Assembly (NCBI GenBank): GCA_904419785.1 | Contig: CAJFSY010000006.1 | Coordinates: 1 to 64,000, forward strand | Reading direction: 5' to 3' | DNA length: 64,000 nt | Origin: an uncultured Neglectibacter sp. | GTDB taxonomy: Bacteria; Bacillota; Clostridia; Oscillospirales; Acutalibacteraceae | Part shown: in pieces, positions 42,792-52,004 of the stretch | How the letters are laid out: each line of letters begins with the position of its first letter | How positions within the stretch are numbered: the first letter of the stretch is position 1 | Notes under the pieces: generated by a model | Seen by the model: the letters and a program-made list of their open reading frames with translations, nothing else | The model's database searches: none | Told to the model about the DNA's origin: nothing | Program-made: the position numbers and the translations under genes

Positions 42792-43559
42792 GTGGCACAG
42801 ATAATAACTGTTACAAACCAGAAGGGCGGCGTAGGAAAAACTACCACCGCATCGGCTCTTGTGTGCGGCCTGCATCAGAGAGGCGCCCGGGTTTTAGGCG
42901 TAGACCTGGACCCTCAGGGCAACCTTGGCTTCACACTGGGTCTTGATATTGGAGAAGGCTACACCATTTACGATGTCCTCAAAGGCACCCAGCCTGTAGA
43001 AAACGTCATTGTCTCTACGGAATATGGTGATATCCTCCCCTCAGATATTATGCTTTCAGCGGCGGAAGTAGAATTTACCGCCCCTCGCCGGGAGTTTTTA
43101 CTTGACCAATATCTCTCTGCGGTGCGCAACCGCTATGACTTTATCATCATCGACACGCCCCCTTCTTTAAACGTCCTTACCGTGAACGCTTATGTGGCGT
43201 CCGATGCCCTTATCGTTCCTATGGAAGCTGAGATCCTCAGCCTGGTGGGTATTACCCAGCTGCAAGAAACCATTGAGACAGTGCGCGATACCTTCAATCC
43301 CCACTTGAAGGTGCTGGGCATTTTGCTCAACAAATTCAACCCTCGTCTCACTCTTTCCAAAGAAGTTCTGGAACTGGCTGCCGAAGTGGCGGACCAGCTG
43401 CAAAGCCGGGTGTTCGATGTAAAAATCCGCCGGGGTGTGGATGTGGCCATGGCTCCGGCTCACGGGCAGAACGTATTGACTTATCGCCCCCATTCCAAGC
43501 CCGCCATGGACCTGGAAGCAGTGGTCGATGTTGTGGCGGGGGAGCGTTTCCCACGTTGA
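42792..43559 (+). CDS. Orphan ParA/Soj-type ATPase
   Basis: 255 residues from a GTG start, nine bases after AGGTGAT. Deviant Walker A (QKGGVGKTTT) at 10-19, then VLGVDLDPQGNLGF, and DYDFIIIDTPPSLNVLT-like Walker B. It is a ParA/Soj partition-family ATPase, close to chromosomal Soj in length. No parB or parS-like gene or site is near it; the next gene is the acidic ComFB protein. In other bacteria orphan ParA proteins position chemotaxis arrays (ParC, PpfA) or flagella, and a fla/che island without flhF-flhG suits such a role, though this is inference. Confidence 0.85.
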   Translation: MAQIITVTNQKGGVGKTTTASALVCGLHQRGARVLGVDLDPQGNLGFTLGLDIGEGYTIYDVLKGTQPVENVIVSTEYGDILPSDIMLSAAEVEFTAPRREFLLDQYLSAVRNRYDFIIIDTPPSLNVLTVNAYVASDALIVPMEAEILSLVGITQLQETIETVRDTFNPHLKVLGILLNKFNPRLTLSKEVLELAAEVADQLQSRVFDVKIRRGVDVAMAPAHGQNVLTYRPHSKPAMDLEAVVDVVAGERFPR

Positions 43560-43616
43560 TTCGAGCTGCCCTTCCCATAACCTATTCATTTTGTTTTCGG
43601 AAAGGAGCGCTGTGCC

Positions 43617-44729
43617 ATGCCGGCAAGCAAAAAATCTTCAAATACCAGTAAAACCGCCCATGTTATGAACCTATTAAGCAAAAACAGGGACCGTCAGCCA
43701 GCGCCTTCCACAGATGAGCCCACTTCTCAGGAAAAGCAAGAAAAGCAAGAGAAAAAACAAGCTGCCCCTGCTTCCTCCCTGCCTCCTGTTATGACGTCCC
43801 TCAGTCAAGACGCTGCTGTTTCCGCTCAGATCAAATCCGCTTTGGAAACTTCCCTGGAAAAGGAATTGGAAGCCGAAGCTCCGGCTCCCCAGCCGGAACA
43901 GCCAGCTCCCCTTCAAGCCCCTGCTGCGGTAGAAGAAGTCTCTTCCGCGGAGAAACCCCCGGTGGAAGAACCCAATACCCCCCCTTCGGAAGCGGATGTC
44001 CCCGAAGCTTCACAGGACCAGAAGACGCCCCCGGAAGAACCTCCCCAGCCCGAGGAAAACTTCTCGGCTGACGAATCCCGCGCTGATGCTTTGGAAGCGG
44101 AACTTGCCAAAGCCTTACTGGGCCAGGAGGAGATGTCTCCGGAAGAACCTGCCCGGCCTGAAGAACAACCTCCAGTATCAGAAGCCCATATGGACGTTTT
44201 GGAAGCGGAACTTGCCAAGGCTTTGCTGGACCAGGAGGAACCTGCGGAAGAAAAACCTTCCCAGCCCCAGGAACAACCCTTGCCAGAGGCGCCTGCGGAC
44301 ACTTTGGACACAGAAACCCTTCCGGCGGAAGAAGAGCCCGCCCAGCCTGAAGAAACACCAAAAGCTGAAGAAGCGCCATCCAGTGATACCAGCGTAGAGG
44401 AAGAAATCTCAAAAGCTTTGGAAAAATCACAGGAGGAACCTTCTGAGCCTGCTTTGGTCTGTCTCAACGTCATGGAGGCTTTGGTAGAGGAAAAGGCTGA
44501 CAGGTATATCGAGATGTTTGGTTTATGCAACTGTCCTCGCTGCTCCATGGAGGTGCGGGCCTTGGCGCTGACCTCTTTACCGGCTTTGTATGTAGTTGTT
44601 CCACCCCATGAAGTAAATTTCCGTTTGGCGATTTACGAACCTCGTTACAGTGCTGCCATCATTGCTCAGCTAGTCCACGCCTGTAAAGTCGTGATGGAAA
44701 ACCCACGCCACGACAATAACAACAAATAA
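43617..44729 (+). CDS. Acidic linker protein with C-terminal ComFB domain
   Basis: 370 residues. About 40-275 are extremely Glu/Pro/Ala-rich and probably disordered, with a helix (LEAELAKALLxQEE) occurring at 159-172, 195-208 and, more diverged, 260-274. The C-terminus (279-370) is a ComFB domain: VCLNVMEALVEEKADRY, a C304-x-C306-x2-C309 cluster (zinc-type), LALTSLPALYVV, and C356. ComFB-family proteins are associated with competence in Bacillus, and cyanobacterial members bind c-di-nucleotides. The gene follows the orphan parA by 57 bases in the same direction, an apparent two-gene unit. GAAAGGAGCG is upstream. A terminator follows. Confidence 0.75.
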   Translation: MPASKKSSNTSKTAHVMNLLSKNRDRQPAPSTDEPTSQEKQEKQEKKQAAPASSLPPVMTSLSQDAAVSAQIKSALETSLEKELEAEAPAPQPEQPAPLQAPAAVEEVSSAEKPPVEEPNTPPSEADVPEASQDQKTPPEEPPQPEENFSADESRADALEAELAKALLGQEEMSPEEPARPEEQPPVSEAHMDVLEAELAKALLDQEEPAEEKPSQPQEQPLPEAPADTLDTETLPAEEEPAQPEETPKAEEAPSSDTSVEEEISKALEKSQEEPSEPALVCLNVMEALVEEKADRYIEMFGLCNCPRCSMEVRALALTSLPALYVVVPPHEVNFRLAIYEPRYSAAIIAQLVHACKVVMENPRHDNNNK

Positions 44730-44750
44730 TTTTTCAGTTAGTCAAAAATA

Positions 44751-44785
44751 CGGCGCGGTCGGGCAGAAATATCCTGTCAGACCGC
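44751..44785 (+). terminator. Terminator after the ParA-ComFB unit
   Basis: GCGGTCGGGCAG pairs with CTGTCAGACCGC (one mismatch and one wobble) and is followed by TTTTTT. Confidence 0.85.
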
Positions 44786-44849
44786 TTTTTTGCCGGCTCT
44801 TCTAAAAACGTGGGATCTTTTTTCTCTCTTAAAAGTAATTTTCAGGTGG

Positions 44850-44855
44850 TATAAT
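44850..44855 (+). promoter_or_regulatory. TATAAT -10 element ahead of the EFR1 gene
   Basis: An exact TATAAT lies 62 bases before the start of the gene at 44918. The -35 region is not clear (TCTTAA at 17-base spacing). It is consistent with a sigma-A promoter right after the preceding terminator. Confidence 0.45.
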
Positions 44856-44917
44856 AACAACAAATTCTCACACCCGTCCATACCTGAATGGCGGGACTGA
44901 ATAAAGGAGAACCCTGT

Positions 44918-45697
44918 ATGATTGTCTATTTTTCGGGAACGGGAAACAGTCGCTATTGCGCGCAGATGTTGGCAGACCTGTTACAGGACGAGTGTAAAGA
45001 TGTTTTTACCTATTTACGTAACGGAACATGGGCAACACTTACTTCTGAAAAACCTTGGGTTTTTATTGCCCCTACTTATAGCTGGCAGTTGCCCCGGGTT
45101 TTTGTGGATTTTATCCGCAGCAGCAGTTTTTCTGGAAACCAAAATGCCTATATCCTGATGACTTGCGGCGGTGATATCGGCAACGCGGCTTTTAAAAATA
45201 AAGCTTTACTAGAAGAAAAAGGATTGTGCGGCCACGGAACTTTTCCAGTGGTGATGCCTGATAATTATTTGGTCATGTTTCCCACACCTCCACGAGAAGA
45301 AGTGGAAAAAGCAGTGTCTGCAGCCCGCCCTTCCATCAAAAAAGCCGCTGTCTTTATCCAAAAGGGAGAAGATTTTCCGCCACAAGGTGGGGGACCATTG
45401 AACTGGCTGAAATCGGGGCCTGTTAATACGTTGTTTTATAAATTCCAAGTAAAAGCAAAGCCCTTTACCGCTTCTAACGCCTGTATTTCCTGTGGAAAGT
45501 GTCAACAGGTATGTCCTTTGGGGAATATCCATCTGCAAGAGGGCAAGCCCGTTTGGGGGAACCGCTGCACCCATTGCATGGCTTGTATTTGCAGCTGTCC
45601 CGTAGGGGTGATCGAATACGGTAAAGCTACCCGGGGAAAACCCCGCTACCAATGTCCCGAATACCATAGTACAGCTTCTGAACAAAGGGAAAAATAA
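44918..45697 (+). CDS. EFR1-type flavodoxin/ferredoxin fusion protein
   Basis: 259 residues from the ATG at 44918, preceded by AAAGGAGAA; the earlier in-frame start has no ribosome site. The N-terminal half is a flavodoxin-like FMN domain (phosphate loop SGTGNSR, 6-12; aromatic YSWQLPRV). The C-terminal half has two [4Fe-4S] ferredoxin clusters (CISCGKCQQVCP and CTHCMACICSCP). Such EFR1-family proteins are common in anaerobic Firmicutes and are thought to move electrons in redox reactions; the partners are unknown. It is a single gene with its own promoter and the terminator at 45721-45750. Confidence 0.88.
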   Translation: MIVYFSGTGNSRYCAQMLADLLQDECKDVFTYLRNGTWATLTSEKPWVFIAPTYSWQLPRVFVDFIRSSSFSGNQNAYILMTCGGDIGNAAFKNKALLEEKGLCGHGTFPVVMPDNYLVMFPTPPREEVEKAVSAARPSIKKAAVFIQKGEDFPPQGGGPLNWLKSGPVNTLFYKFQVKAKPFTASNACISCGKCQQVCPLGNIHLQEGKPVWGNRCTHCMACICSCPVGVIEYGKATRGKPRYQCPEYHSTASEQREK

Positions 45698-45720
45698 GCT
45701 GCTCTTATTTTGATACACAA

Positions 45721-45750
45721 AAAAGGCTTGCCATTTCTGGCAAGCCTTTT
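45721..45750. terminator. Bidirectional terminator between EFR1 and chemoreceptor genes
   Basis: Perfect 13-bp arms (45721-45733 and 45738-45750) with a 4-base loop. T-rich DNA follows on both strands (TTTTTGTGTATC on minus, TTTTTCTAT on plus). It lies between the convergent stop codons of two genes. Confidence 0.9.
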
Positions 45751-45768
45751 TCTATAATCTAAACTATA

Positions 45769-47757
45769 TTACATCATGTTATCCGCATCATCACGAAATT
45801 TGAAGTTCCGCAGCAAGGACTTGAGCATATCAGCCTGACCGGACAACTCTTCGCTGGCAGCGGCAGATTCCTCTGCGGTAGCAGAGTTGGTCTGTACCAC
45901 GCTGGAAATCTGGTCGATGCCCTGAGTTACCTGAGAGATGGAATAGGTCTGGCGCTGAATTGCTTCCGCCACGCCATCCATGCTCTGCACAGCCTTCTGT
46001 GCAGAAGTCATTACTCCATTAGTAGCCTCAGTAACATTGTTCATCATATTCACGCCATTGTCAATAGCGGAAATAGATTTCTCCACCAGTTCCTTGGTTG
46101 CCTTGGCAGCTTGATCAGACTTGGAAGCCAGATTTCGCACCTCATCAGCCACAACCGCGAAGCCTTTGCCGGCAGTACCAGCTCGAGCAGCTTCCACAGC
46201 CGCGTTCAAAGCCAGAATATTGGTCTGGAATGCAATGTCTTCAATGGTGTTGATGATCACACCAATCTGCTTGGAAGAATCCGCAATTTCATGCATTGCA
46301 GAACCCAGCTGATCAATATAGTGGCTATTAGTAGTCAATTCGCTACCTGCATTGTCGGCCTCTGCTTTCGCAGCCATAGCCATCTCTTCAGTCTTGCGGC
46401 TATCAGCCGAAATATCGTTAACCGTAGCAGACAGTTCTTGAATTGTGCTTGCCTGCTCTGTAGCGCCCTGTGCCAGTGCCTGTGCACCAGAGGATACCTG
46501 AGAAGCACCTGCGGCTACCTGGTCAGAAGCCAGACCGATTTGATTCATGGTGGAACTCAAACCATACTCGATCTGTTTCAGAGATTCTAATATCTGAGTA
46601 TAGTCGCCTACATAGTAACCATAATCCTGAGAACGAACATTGAAGTTACCATTGGACATCTCGGACAACAGATATTTAATATCGCCGATCAGGCTTTGGA
46701 GATGATTGACAATGGTGCTGGTAGACTGTACCAAACGGCCTGTTTCATCCTTAGAACGGAACTGGGGCACAGGCGAAGTCAGATCGCCTTCTGCCAGCAA
46801 ATCGATGCGGTCCACACACATCTTAATGGGTTTGCCAATGGACACTGCCAAGCGGATCGCCAAACCAATACCAATCAGCAAAGCCAGCACTACCAGAGCA
46901 ATGGTAATGGCCATAGAAGTATACACAGGCCCCATCAAGTCAGACATGGGCACTGCCAGCCCCAAGCTCCAGTTATCGCTTTCTTCCACAGGCGCGTATC
47001 CAAACAGCTTAGACTTACCGCCAATGATATACTCGCCAGTGCCGCTTTCGCCGGCAATCATCTTTTCATAATAGTTCGCCAAAACCTGCAGAGAAGTATC
47101 TGTCTGTGCCTGTGTAATGATATTCTCATTGCACACCTTTTCTGGATCTACGTCAGCGATAGTGTTACCTGCATTATCGATCAAATAAGCATTGGTATTT
47201 TCAGTTACCTTTACCGAACTTACAATGTTGTTAAGGAAGTTTTCGTCAGGTACAAAATACACAACGCCGACTACTTCTGATCCCATTTCGCCATCTTTCC
47301 ACAGAGGTCCAGCCACAATGATTGTCAACTCGCCGGTAATAGCACTGCGCACCGGGGTGGAAACAAAGGTTTCACCCTGCATGGCATGCTGGAAATAATC
47401 ACGATCAGCATAATTGTTGTCGTCAAAATAGCTGTCACCATTGGTATCCAGCAGATTACTCCGTACCAATCCATACTGGGAAGCCCAGTTATTGAGAATG
47501 GTCTGCTTCTCTGTAGTAGAAACCTTAGGATCGCTCAAATCTCCCACAGCGCCCGCAGCCATGGCCACATTTTTATATGCATCCATCTCATACTGAATTC
47601 GTGCAGCAGTAACTTGGGCTGTACCCTCAATAGAGGTCTTGATCATATTGACAGAAGCGAAATAGTTTACTACGATGCTGACGACTCCCAACACGATCAT
47701 ACCAGCCGCTACAATGGCAATTACATTGATCAATATCCTACTTTTGATGCTTTTCAT
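45769..47757 (-). CDS. Methyl-accepting chemotaxis protein with Cache sensor
   Basis: 662 residues. TM1 at about 7-29, then an extracellular dCache-type sensor (to about 275), including [19 protein letters not shown] and [18 protein letters not shown]2 follows (about 278-302), then HAMP and the signalling domain with [20 protein letters not shown] and [15 protein letters not shown]. dCache sensors commonly bind amino acids, amines or other small molecules; the ligand here cannot be told. It is a single gene with a long leader of about 150 bases before the next gene. Confidence 0.94.
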   Translation of the reverse strand: MKSIKSRILINVIAIVAAGMIVLGVVSIVVNYFASVNMIKTSIEGTAQVTAARIQYEMDAYKNVAMAAGAVGDLSDPKVSTTEKQTILNNWASQYGLVRSNLLDTNGDSYFDDNNYADRDYFQHAMQGETFVSTPVRSAITGELTIIVAGPLWKDGEMGSEVVGVVYFVPDENFLNNIVSSVKVTENTNAYLIDNAGNTIADVDPEKVCNENIITQAQTDTSLQVLANYYEKMIAGESGTGEYIIGGKSKLFGYAPVEESDNWSLGLAVPMSDLMGPVYTSMAITIALVVLALLIGIGLAIRLAVSIGKPIKMCVDRIDLLAEGDLTSPVPQFRSKDETGRLVQSTSTIVNHLQSLIGDIKYLLSEMSNGNFNVRSQDYGYYVGDYTQILESLKQIEYGLSSTMNQIGLASDQVAAGASQVSSGAQALAQGATEQASTIQELSATVNDISADSRKTEEMAMAAKAEADNAGSELTTNSHYIDQLGSAMHEIADSSKQIGVIINTIEDIAFQTNILALNAAVEAARAGTAGKGFAVVADEVRNLASKSDQAAKATKELVEKSISAIDNGVNMMNNVTEATNGVMTSAQKAVQSMDGVAEAIQRQTYSISQVTQGIDQISSVVQTNSATAEESAAASEELSGQADMLKSLLRNFKFRDDADNMM

Positions 47758-47907
47758 TCTTAAAGCCCCTCTTTTTACATGGTTATTTCTTCCTCAAACA
47801 ATCTACTCAAAAGCGTCTTTTCGCACTACAAAAATGACGTGTAACTGCGAGATAAACGCGTAATAAAATGGAAAGAATAAATGGCAAAAAGCATGCCAGT
47901 AAAATGC

Positions 47908-49167
47908 TTATTTTGTCGCCTCAGCATAAGGATTTGTAAGCTGCTGCCACAAAACATTAACATTTTCCATGCAGATGAAATACACGCTGGTAAGCAGCCT
48001 GTCCGGAATGCCAAGCTCACCGGCCAACTGTGTAATTTTCTCCCAATCGGCTGCCTCATAGCTCAAAATCAGGTCATACAGCTTGCCGCAGCGGCCTTCG
48101 TGATGCAACAAAGCTTCCCGCACCGCGTCATCTACAGGGACTTCCGTGAGGATATCTTCCATGGGGGCATCCACCAGATAATTCAGGGTGGAGAACATTC
48201 CCATAAGATAAGCGTCCGATTTGGAAATGGGCATATCCTTGGCGTAGTTCATCAGCTCGCTGCTGAAATTGGCCCGCATAAAGGACAGCTTCAAGAACTC
48301 TTCCGAAGTGGAGTCCAGCTGATTTTCCGCATTGCTGGCGCTCAGAAGATAAATCCACTGTTTCAGCTGTCCCAAACCCAAGGTCATGATCGCCTGATGA
48401 ATGGTAGTAGCCCGATGACGCAGGGCAAAATACACAGAGTTTGCCATTTTCAGCAAACCATAAGTCAGGCCCGCATCAGCTGCGATAAGCTGCTCAATCT
48501 CATCCACATCAGGCTCATCGCGTGTTACCGCAACCATCAAACGGAAGAAATTGCTCTGCAAATAAGCGCTGGAGTGGGTCTTTGTCTTCATCCGTTCCGC
48601 CACATAAGAGCCTTCTACAGCGTCCACGTTCAAGGCCTGCACTTTTTGATAAAGCTCTTCGCTGTCGATATTGGTGGCAATGCACTTTTTCTTCATGCTG
48701 TGGGCAATTTCCACAATGTTGCGAATGGTAAGTTCATTGGATGTCTGGGGATTGATTTTTATGTAATCGATATTGTCCATCAAGGCCAGATACCGAGGCG
48801 CAAACTGGAACTCATTCACGGCAATCTTATAGCCTTCCTGAGCGTATTGGCGCACAAAGTGCATGGCCAGGGGATGAATGATCACGCTGTCATCGATTTG
48901 AATCACCAGCTCGGATTTATCAAACAGCCGGGGAGTCTTTTTCATCAGCAGCATGGTGGTAAAGGTCATAAAATTCAGAGACCCTTTAAAGACCTTTGCC
49001 GTATTTTCTGTTAAGAAATTGTATATAGTGTCTGCGGCAGCAAAGTCGTTGGATGCAGGGGTGTCGCTTCCGAAAGCTTCGTTATCACCGTGGTACAAAA
49101 TCTCATATCCCACGATATTTCCCTGCATATCCTTGATTTGCTGCCTCACAATATACTTGTTTGGCAT
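47908..49167 (-). CDS. EAL-HDOD signalling protein, probably catalytically inactive
   Basis: 419 residues. The N-terminal EAL-like domain opens QQIKDMQGNIVGYEILYHG (EIL in place of EAL/ELL), but the later EAL catalytic motifs are lost or altered: DYIKINPQ replaces the usual DxxKID with acidic pair, and the catalytic glutamates are not seen. The C-terminal part is an HDOD domain (ATNIDSEELYQKV and LLKMANSVYFALRHR type). It belongs to the YuxH-like group and is likely a signalling adapter rather than a c-di-GMP phosphodiesterase. The start lies 14 bases from the end of cheV, so it may be its downstream partner in the fla/che operon. Confidence 0.8.
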   Translation of the reverse strand: MPNKYIVRQQIKDMQGNIVGYEILYHGDNEAFGSDTPASNDFAAADTIYNFLTENTAKVFKGSLNFMTFTTMLLMKKTPRLFDKSELVIQIDDSVIIHPLAMHFVRQYAQEGYKIAVNEFQFAPRYLALMDNIDYIKINPQTSNELTIRNIVEIAHSMKKKCIATNIDSEELYQKVQALNVDAVEGSYVAERMKTKTHSSAYLQSNFFRLMVAVTRDEPDVDEIEQLIAADAGLTYGLLKMANSVYFALRHRATTIHQAIMTLGLGQLKQWIYLLSASNAENQLDSTSEEFLKLSFMRANFSSELMNYAKDMPISKSDAYLMGMFSTLNYLVDAPMEDILTEVPVDDAVREALLHHEGRCGKLYDLILSYEAADWEKITQLAGELGIPDRLLTSVYFICMENVNVLWQQLTNPYAEATK

Positions 49168-49181
49168 ATTCCTCTCCTCCT

Positions 49182-50114
49182 TTACTGATAGTACCGGGCC
49201 AATAAGCGGTCCAGCACATCCACCAGGTGACCAATTTCCGGTTTGCTCATTTGCTCATCGGCACCAAGCTGTTTTCCTTTAATGCGCATCTCATCGGTTA
49301 TCAGCGAAGAGAAAATCACTACAGGAATCTGCTTGAACTCTTTGTCATCCTTAATAAGCTTTGTAAGCCGGTGACCGTCCATCTGGGGCATTTCTATATC
49401 CGTTATAATCAGCGCAACCTTCTCCCGAATGTTGCCACTGTTTCGGATCGACTGTAAATAATCCCAAAGTTCCTGTCCATTGGGGAACATGCTCACATTG
49501 ATATAGCCTGACTTATGCAGCGCTTCTTCAATTAATTTCGATAACAATACCGAGTCTTCAGCAATTAAGATGGGCATCTCGCGGCACTCGCGGTATCCCT
49601 TTTTCTCAATCTCTGACATCTGGATGCTGGTTTCAGGCGCAATCTCCGCAACGATTTTTTCAAAATCCAAAATCGTCACCAATTCTCCCTCACACTGAGC
49701 GATGCCTGTGGCCACGCCATCCTCCCCGCCGGAAATGGCTTTATCCGGCTTTTGGATATTTTTCCAGGAGATACGGCTGATGCCCACTACGGTATGAACT
49801 CGGAAGGCAATAAACATTTTGTTGAAGTTTGTCACAATGAAAAGGTCTTTTTCACCTTTCGGGCTGGATTTTCCATTGAGATAATAAGGAAGATCCACTA
49901 CCGTAAGCACGATATCCCGGGGCTTGAAAATTCCTTCTACCGCGTGGTGAGCGTGAGGCATGGGCTTTACCGGCGCGGCCATCATAATCTCCCGCACTTT
50001 CGCCACGTTAATACCATACAGATTATCATCAATGGTAAACTCCATGATTTCAATCTCATTGGTGCCGGATTCTAACAGAATTCCTTTTTTGGCGTCATCT
50101 AACATTTGCTGCAC
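49182..50114 (-). CDS. cheV: Chemotaxis protein CheV
   Basis: 310 residues: a CheW-like coupling domain (to about 160), then a receiver domain with phospho-acceptor D239 (IITDIEMPQMDGHRL) and KPEIG-type lysine near the end. CheV couples receptors to CheA and, when phosphorylated, takes part in adaptation as in Bacillus. It lies 15 bases after cheD and before the EAL-HDOD gene. Confidence 0.94.
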   Translation of the reverse strand: MQQMLDDAKKGILLESGTNEIEIMEFTIDDNLYGINVAKVREIMMAAPVKPMPHAHHAVEGIFKPRDIVLTVVDLPYYLNGKSSPKGEKDLFIVTNFNKMFIAFRVHTVVGISRISWKNIQKPDKAISGGEDGVATGIAQCEGELVTILDFEKIVAEIAPETSIQMSEIEKKGYRECREMPILIAEDSVLLSKLIEEALHKSGYINVSMFPNGQELWDYLQSIRNSGNIREKVALIITDIEMPQMDGHRLTKLIKDDKEFKQIPVVIFSSLITDEMRIKGKQLGADEQMSKPEIGHLVDVLDRLLARYYQ

Positions 50115-50129
50115 ACACTCCTCACCTAA

Positions 50130-50612
50130 CTAAATGATCAATTCGGGCTTGCCATAGCTGCGAACGCACGCCATGCCATTGGAAACATCAAATAAAAGCG
50201 TACGGGCCACTGAACCGCCCAAATCTTCTTTGAGAATGCGAACCCGCTCATTTTTCAAAATGAGACGCACACTTTCAATATTTCTTTGGCCAATATTTCC
50301 CAGCGAGGTGTTTCCACCCACGTCGAACATTTTGGCTCCGCCAGCGATCTTAGCGGTTATTCTCACTCTGCGGGCACCTTTGGCTTCCATTTGCCGAAGA
50401 GTCTCTCGTATGCCTGTATCTGCGTATTTCATAGGGTTTTTACGGCCTGTTTCCATATTCAAGGGCAGCATGATATGCACCAGCGCGCCCAACTTTATGG
50501 TGGCATCGTATAAGCAGATGCCTATACAGGAACCCAACGCATATGTAACCAGCATCCCGGAGCTCTGGGCCATTTTCATATCCGCAATACCGATTACAAG
50601 TTTATTCTCCAC
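50130..50612 (-). CDS. cheD: Chemoreceptor deamidase CheD
   Basis: 160 residues with the CheD catalytic C29 and H46 (ALGSCIGICLYD, GALVHIMLP) and a GGNTSLGNIGQRNIE segment. It deamidates receptor glutamines and binds CheC to modulate its phosphatase. The gene overlaps the end of cheC by 11 bases, so the partners are probably translationally coupled. Confidence 0.95.
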   Translation of the reverse strand: MENKLVIGIADMKMAQSSGMLVTYALGSCIGICLYDATIKLGALVHIMLPLNMETGRKNPMKYADTGIRETLRQMEAKGARRVRITAKIAGGAKMFDVGGNTSLGNIGQRNIESVRLILKNERVRILKEDLGGSVARTLLFDVSNGMACVRSYGKPELII

Positions 50613-51225
50613 TGCTTACGCCCAGCTTTCTCAATAAAAAATTCAAAGACCGGATATCCGGCGAAAGAAGCAGCCGACAAGGCATTTGCTTGTTGTCACA
50701 AATAAAGGTTCCGCCAATGGTCATGATATGGTCAGACTGGCCGCCATACTCTGCCATAGGCACTGTTAAAATAGCTCCCTGCATATCCACGGCAAAACAA
50801 GGCACCGTAAGGGTAATGGAAAGACCCGAAAGGCCGCTGAGGGCGTTGATAAAGGTGGAAATCATGATGTTTCCCACTTCCACCAAAGCAGATGCTTCCA
50901 AGTTCTCCAGCTGGGAATAATCCTCCACGGTTTTATGAAGCATGGTTTCCAACACCAAATTGACAAATTCCAGCTTTTGCACGGAAAGCATAATCCCGCT
51001 GATCTGTCCGCCTAGTTTTACCAAAACACCCGCCGTGATCTCTTCGGGACCGCCAATCCATTCAATCGCTTCGTTATAGCCCATAATCCGCACTTCAGGC
51101 GTAGTAATACGAACAGGTTTTCCCAGTAGATCCGAAAGGGCTGTGGCCGCGTTTCCTGTGCCGATGCTTCCAATCTCTTTTAATGTGTCCAATTCCAGTA
51201 AATTGAGCTGGTCATAGTTCTTCAT
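50602..51225 (-). CDS. cheC: CheY-P phosphatase CheC
   Basis: 207 residues with two CheC/CheX phosphatase motifs. The second is intact (SALVEVGNIMIST, ExxN). The first reads LKEIGSIGTGNAATA, with Ser where Asn is expected, so it may be weakened or inactive. CheC dephosphorylates CheY-P and is regulated by CheD. It starts after the rod gene at 51240-51986 with 14 bases between, and overlaps cheD. Confidence 0.94.
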   Translation of the reverse strand: MKNYDQLNLLELDTLKEIGSIGTGNAATALSDLLGKPVRITTPEVRIMGYNEAIEWIGGPEEITAGVLVKLGGQISGIMLSVQKLEFVNLVLETMLHKTVEDYSQLENLEASALVEVGNIMISTFINALSGLSGLSITLTVPCFAVDMQGAILTVPMAEYGGQSDHIMTIGGTFICDNKQMPCRLLLSPDIRSLNFLLRKLGVSSGE

Positions 51226-51239
51226 TTATGTTACCTCTC

Positions 51240-51986
51240 TCAGCCGCGCAGCCCGTTAATTGTGCCTTCAATCTCATCAGAAGTTTGCACCATTTTAAGG
51301 GACAGGCTGTAAACCCTCTGTGCCTCGATCACTTTGGTCATTTCCTCAGCCAAATCCACATTGGAAAGTTCCAAAACACCACGGCGCACAGTGCCGGTAC
51401 CCAGCATCAGATTTCCGTTTTTATCCACGGGCATAAAACGCGTATCGCCCACACGGGTAATACCATCGTAATTGGCGAAATCAAACACGCCCACGGGCAG
51501 TTCCGCATCCTCGTCTGTTACCTCGATCAGATCGCCCCGGTTGCTGAGCACGAACCGGCCCTGTCCATCGGAAAGGCACATCACTTTTTCCATAATGGGA
51601 TTTCCGTTCTCATCTGTCTCTCCAGTGGGGCGCTGCAATTCCGCCAGGGAAAAAGCTCCGCAGCGGGTAAAGGACACCTCATTGGTGGCCAAATCGATCA
51701 GCCCAAAAAGGCCGTCGCCCTCAATCATATAATCATAAGGGCGGTTTGTAGTCATCACCGAACCGGTGCCGAAATCGTTAGAAGTCATCAACACACGAGC
51801 TCCGGTGCCTACAGGCAGGCGAGCCCCGTCAATGCCTTCCAAGTCTTGATACATCAAATCGGTAAAACGTGCCTTTTGCGCCTTATAACCATATGTATTC
51901 ACATTGGCGATATTGTTGCCCTGAACATCCAAATGACGCTGCTGCTGCAAAGCCCCGATAGCGCCTGTATAAAAAGACTGATTCAT
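51240..51986 (-). CDS. flhP: Flagellar rod protein FlhP (FlgG-like)
   Basis: 248 residues. The N-terminal rod motif reads FYTGAIGALQQQRHLDVQGNNIANVNTYGYKAQ; the FlgF/FlgG-type central and C-terminal domains end with ELSNVDLAEEMTKVIEAQRV and a terminal coiled coil. It is a FlgG-family axial protein next to a second FlgG-family gene; in Bacillus this pair is FlhO-FlhP, which form the distal rod of the basal body. It follows flhO by 18 bases and precedes cheC. Confidence 0.88.
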   Translation of the reverse strand: MNQSFYTGAIGALQQQRHLDVQGNNIANVNTYGYKAQKARFTDLMYQDLEGIDGARLPVGTGARVLMTSNDFGTGSVMTTNRPYDYMIEGDGLFGLIDLATNEVSFTRCGAFSLAELQRPTGETDENGNPIMEKVMCLSDGQGRFVLSNRGDLIEVTDEDAELPVGVFDFANYDGITRVGDTRFMPVDKNGNLMLGTGTVRRGVLELSNVDLAEEMTKVIEAQRVYSLSLKMVQTSDEIEGTINGLRG

Positions 51987-52004
51987 TGATTCTCCCTCAC
52001 CTTA

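Noticed and set aside
43800-44450. Repetitive DNA considered as a CRISPR or satellite array
   Set aside because: The repetition follows codons for a Glu/Pro/Ala-rich protein arm with imperfect helices; there are no evenly spaced identical repeats with unique spacers.
47881-49014. 377-codon open frame on the plus strand
   Set aside because: Antisense to the EAL-HDOD gene, with no recognisable domain.
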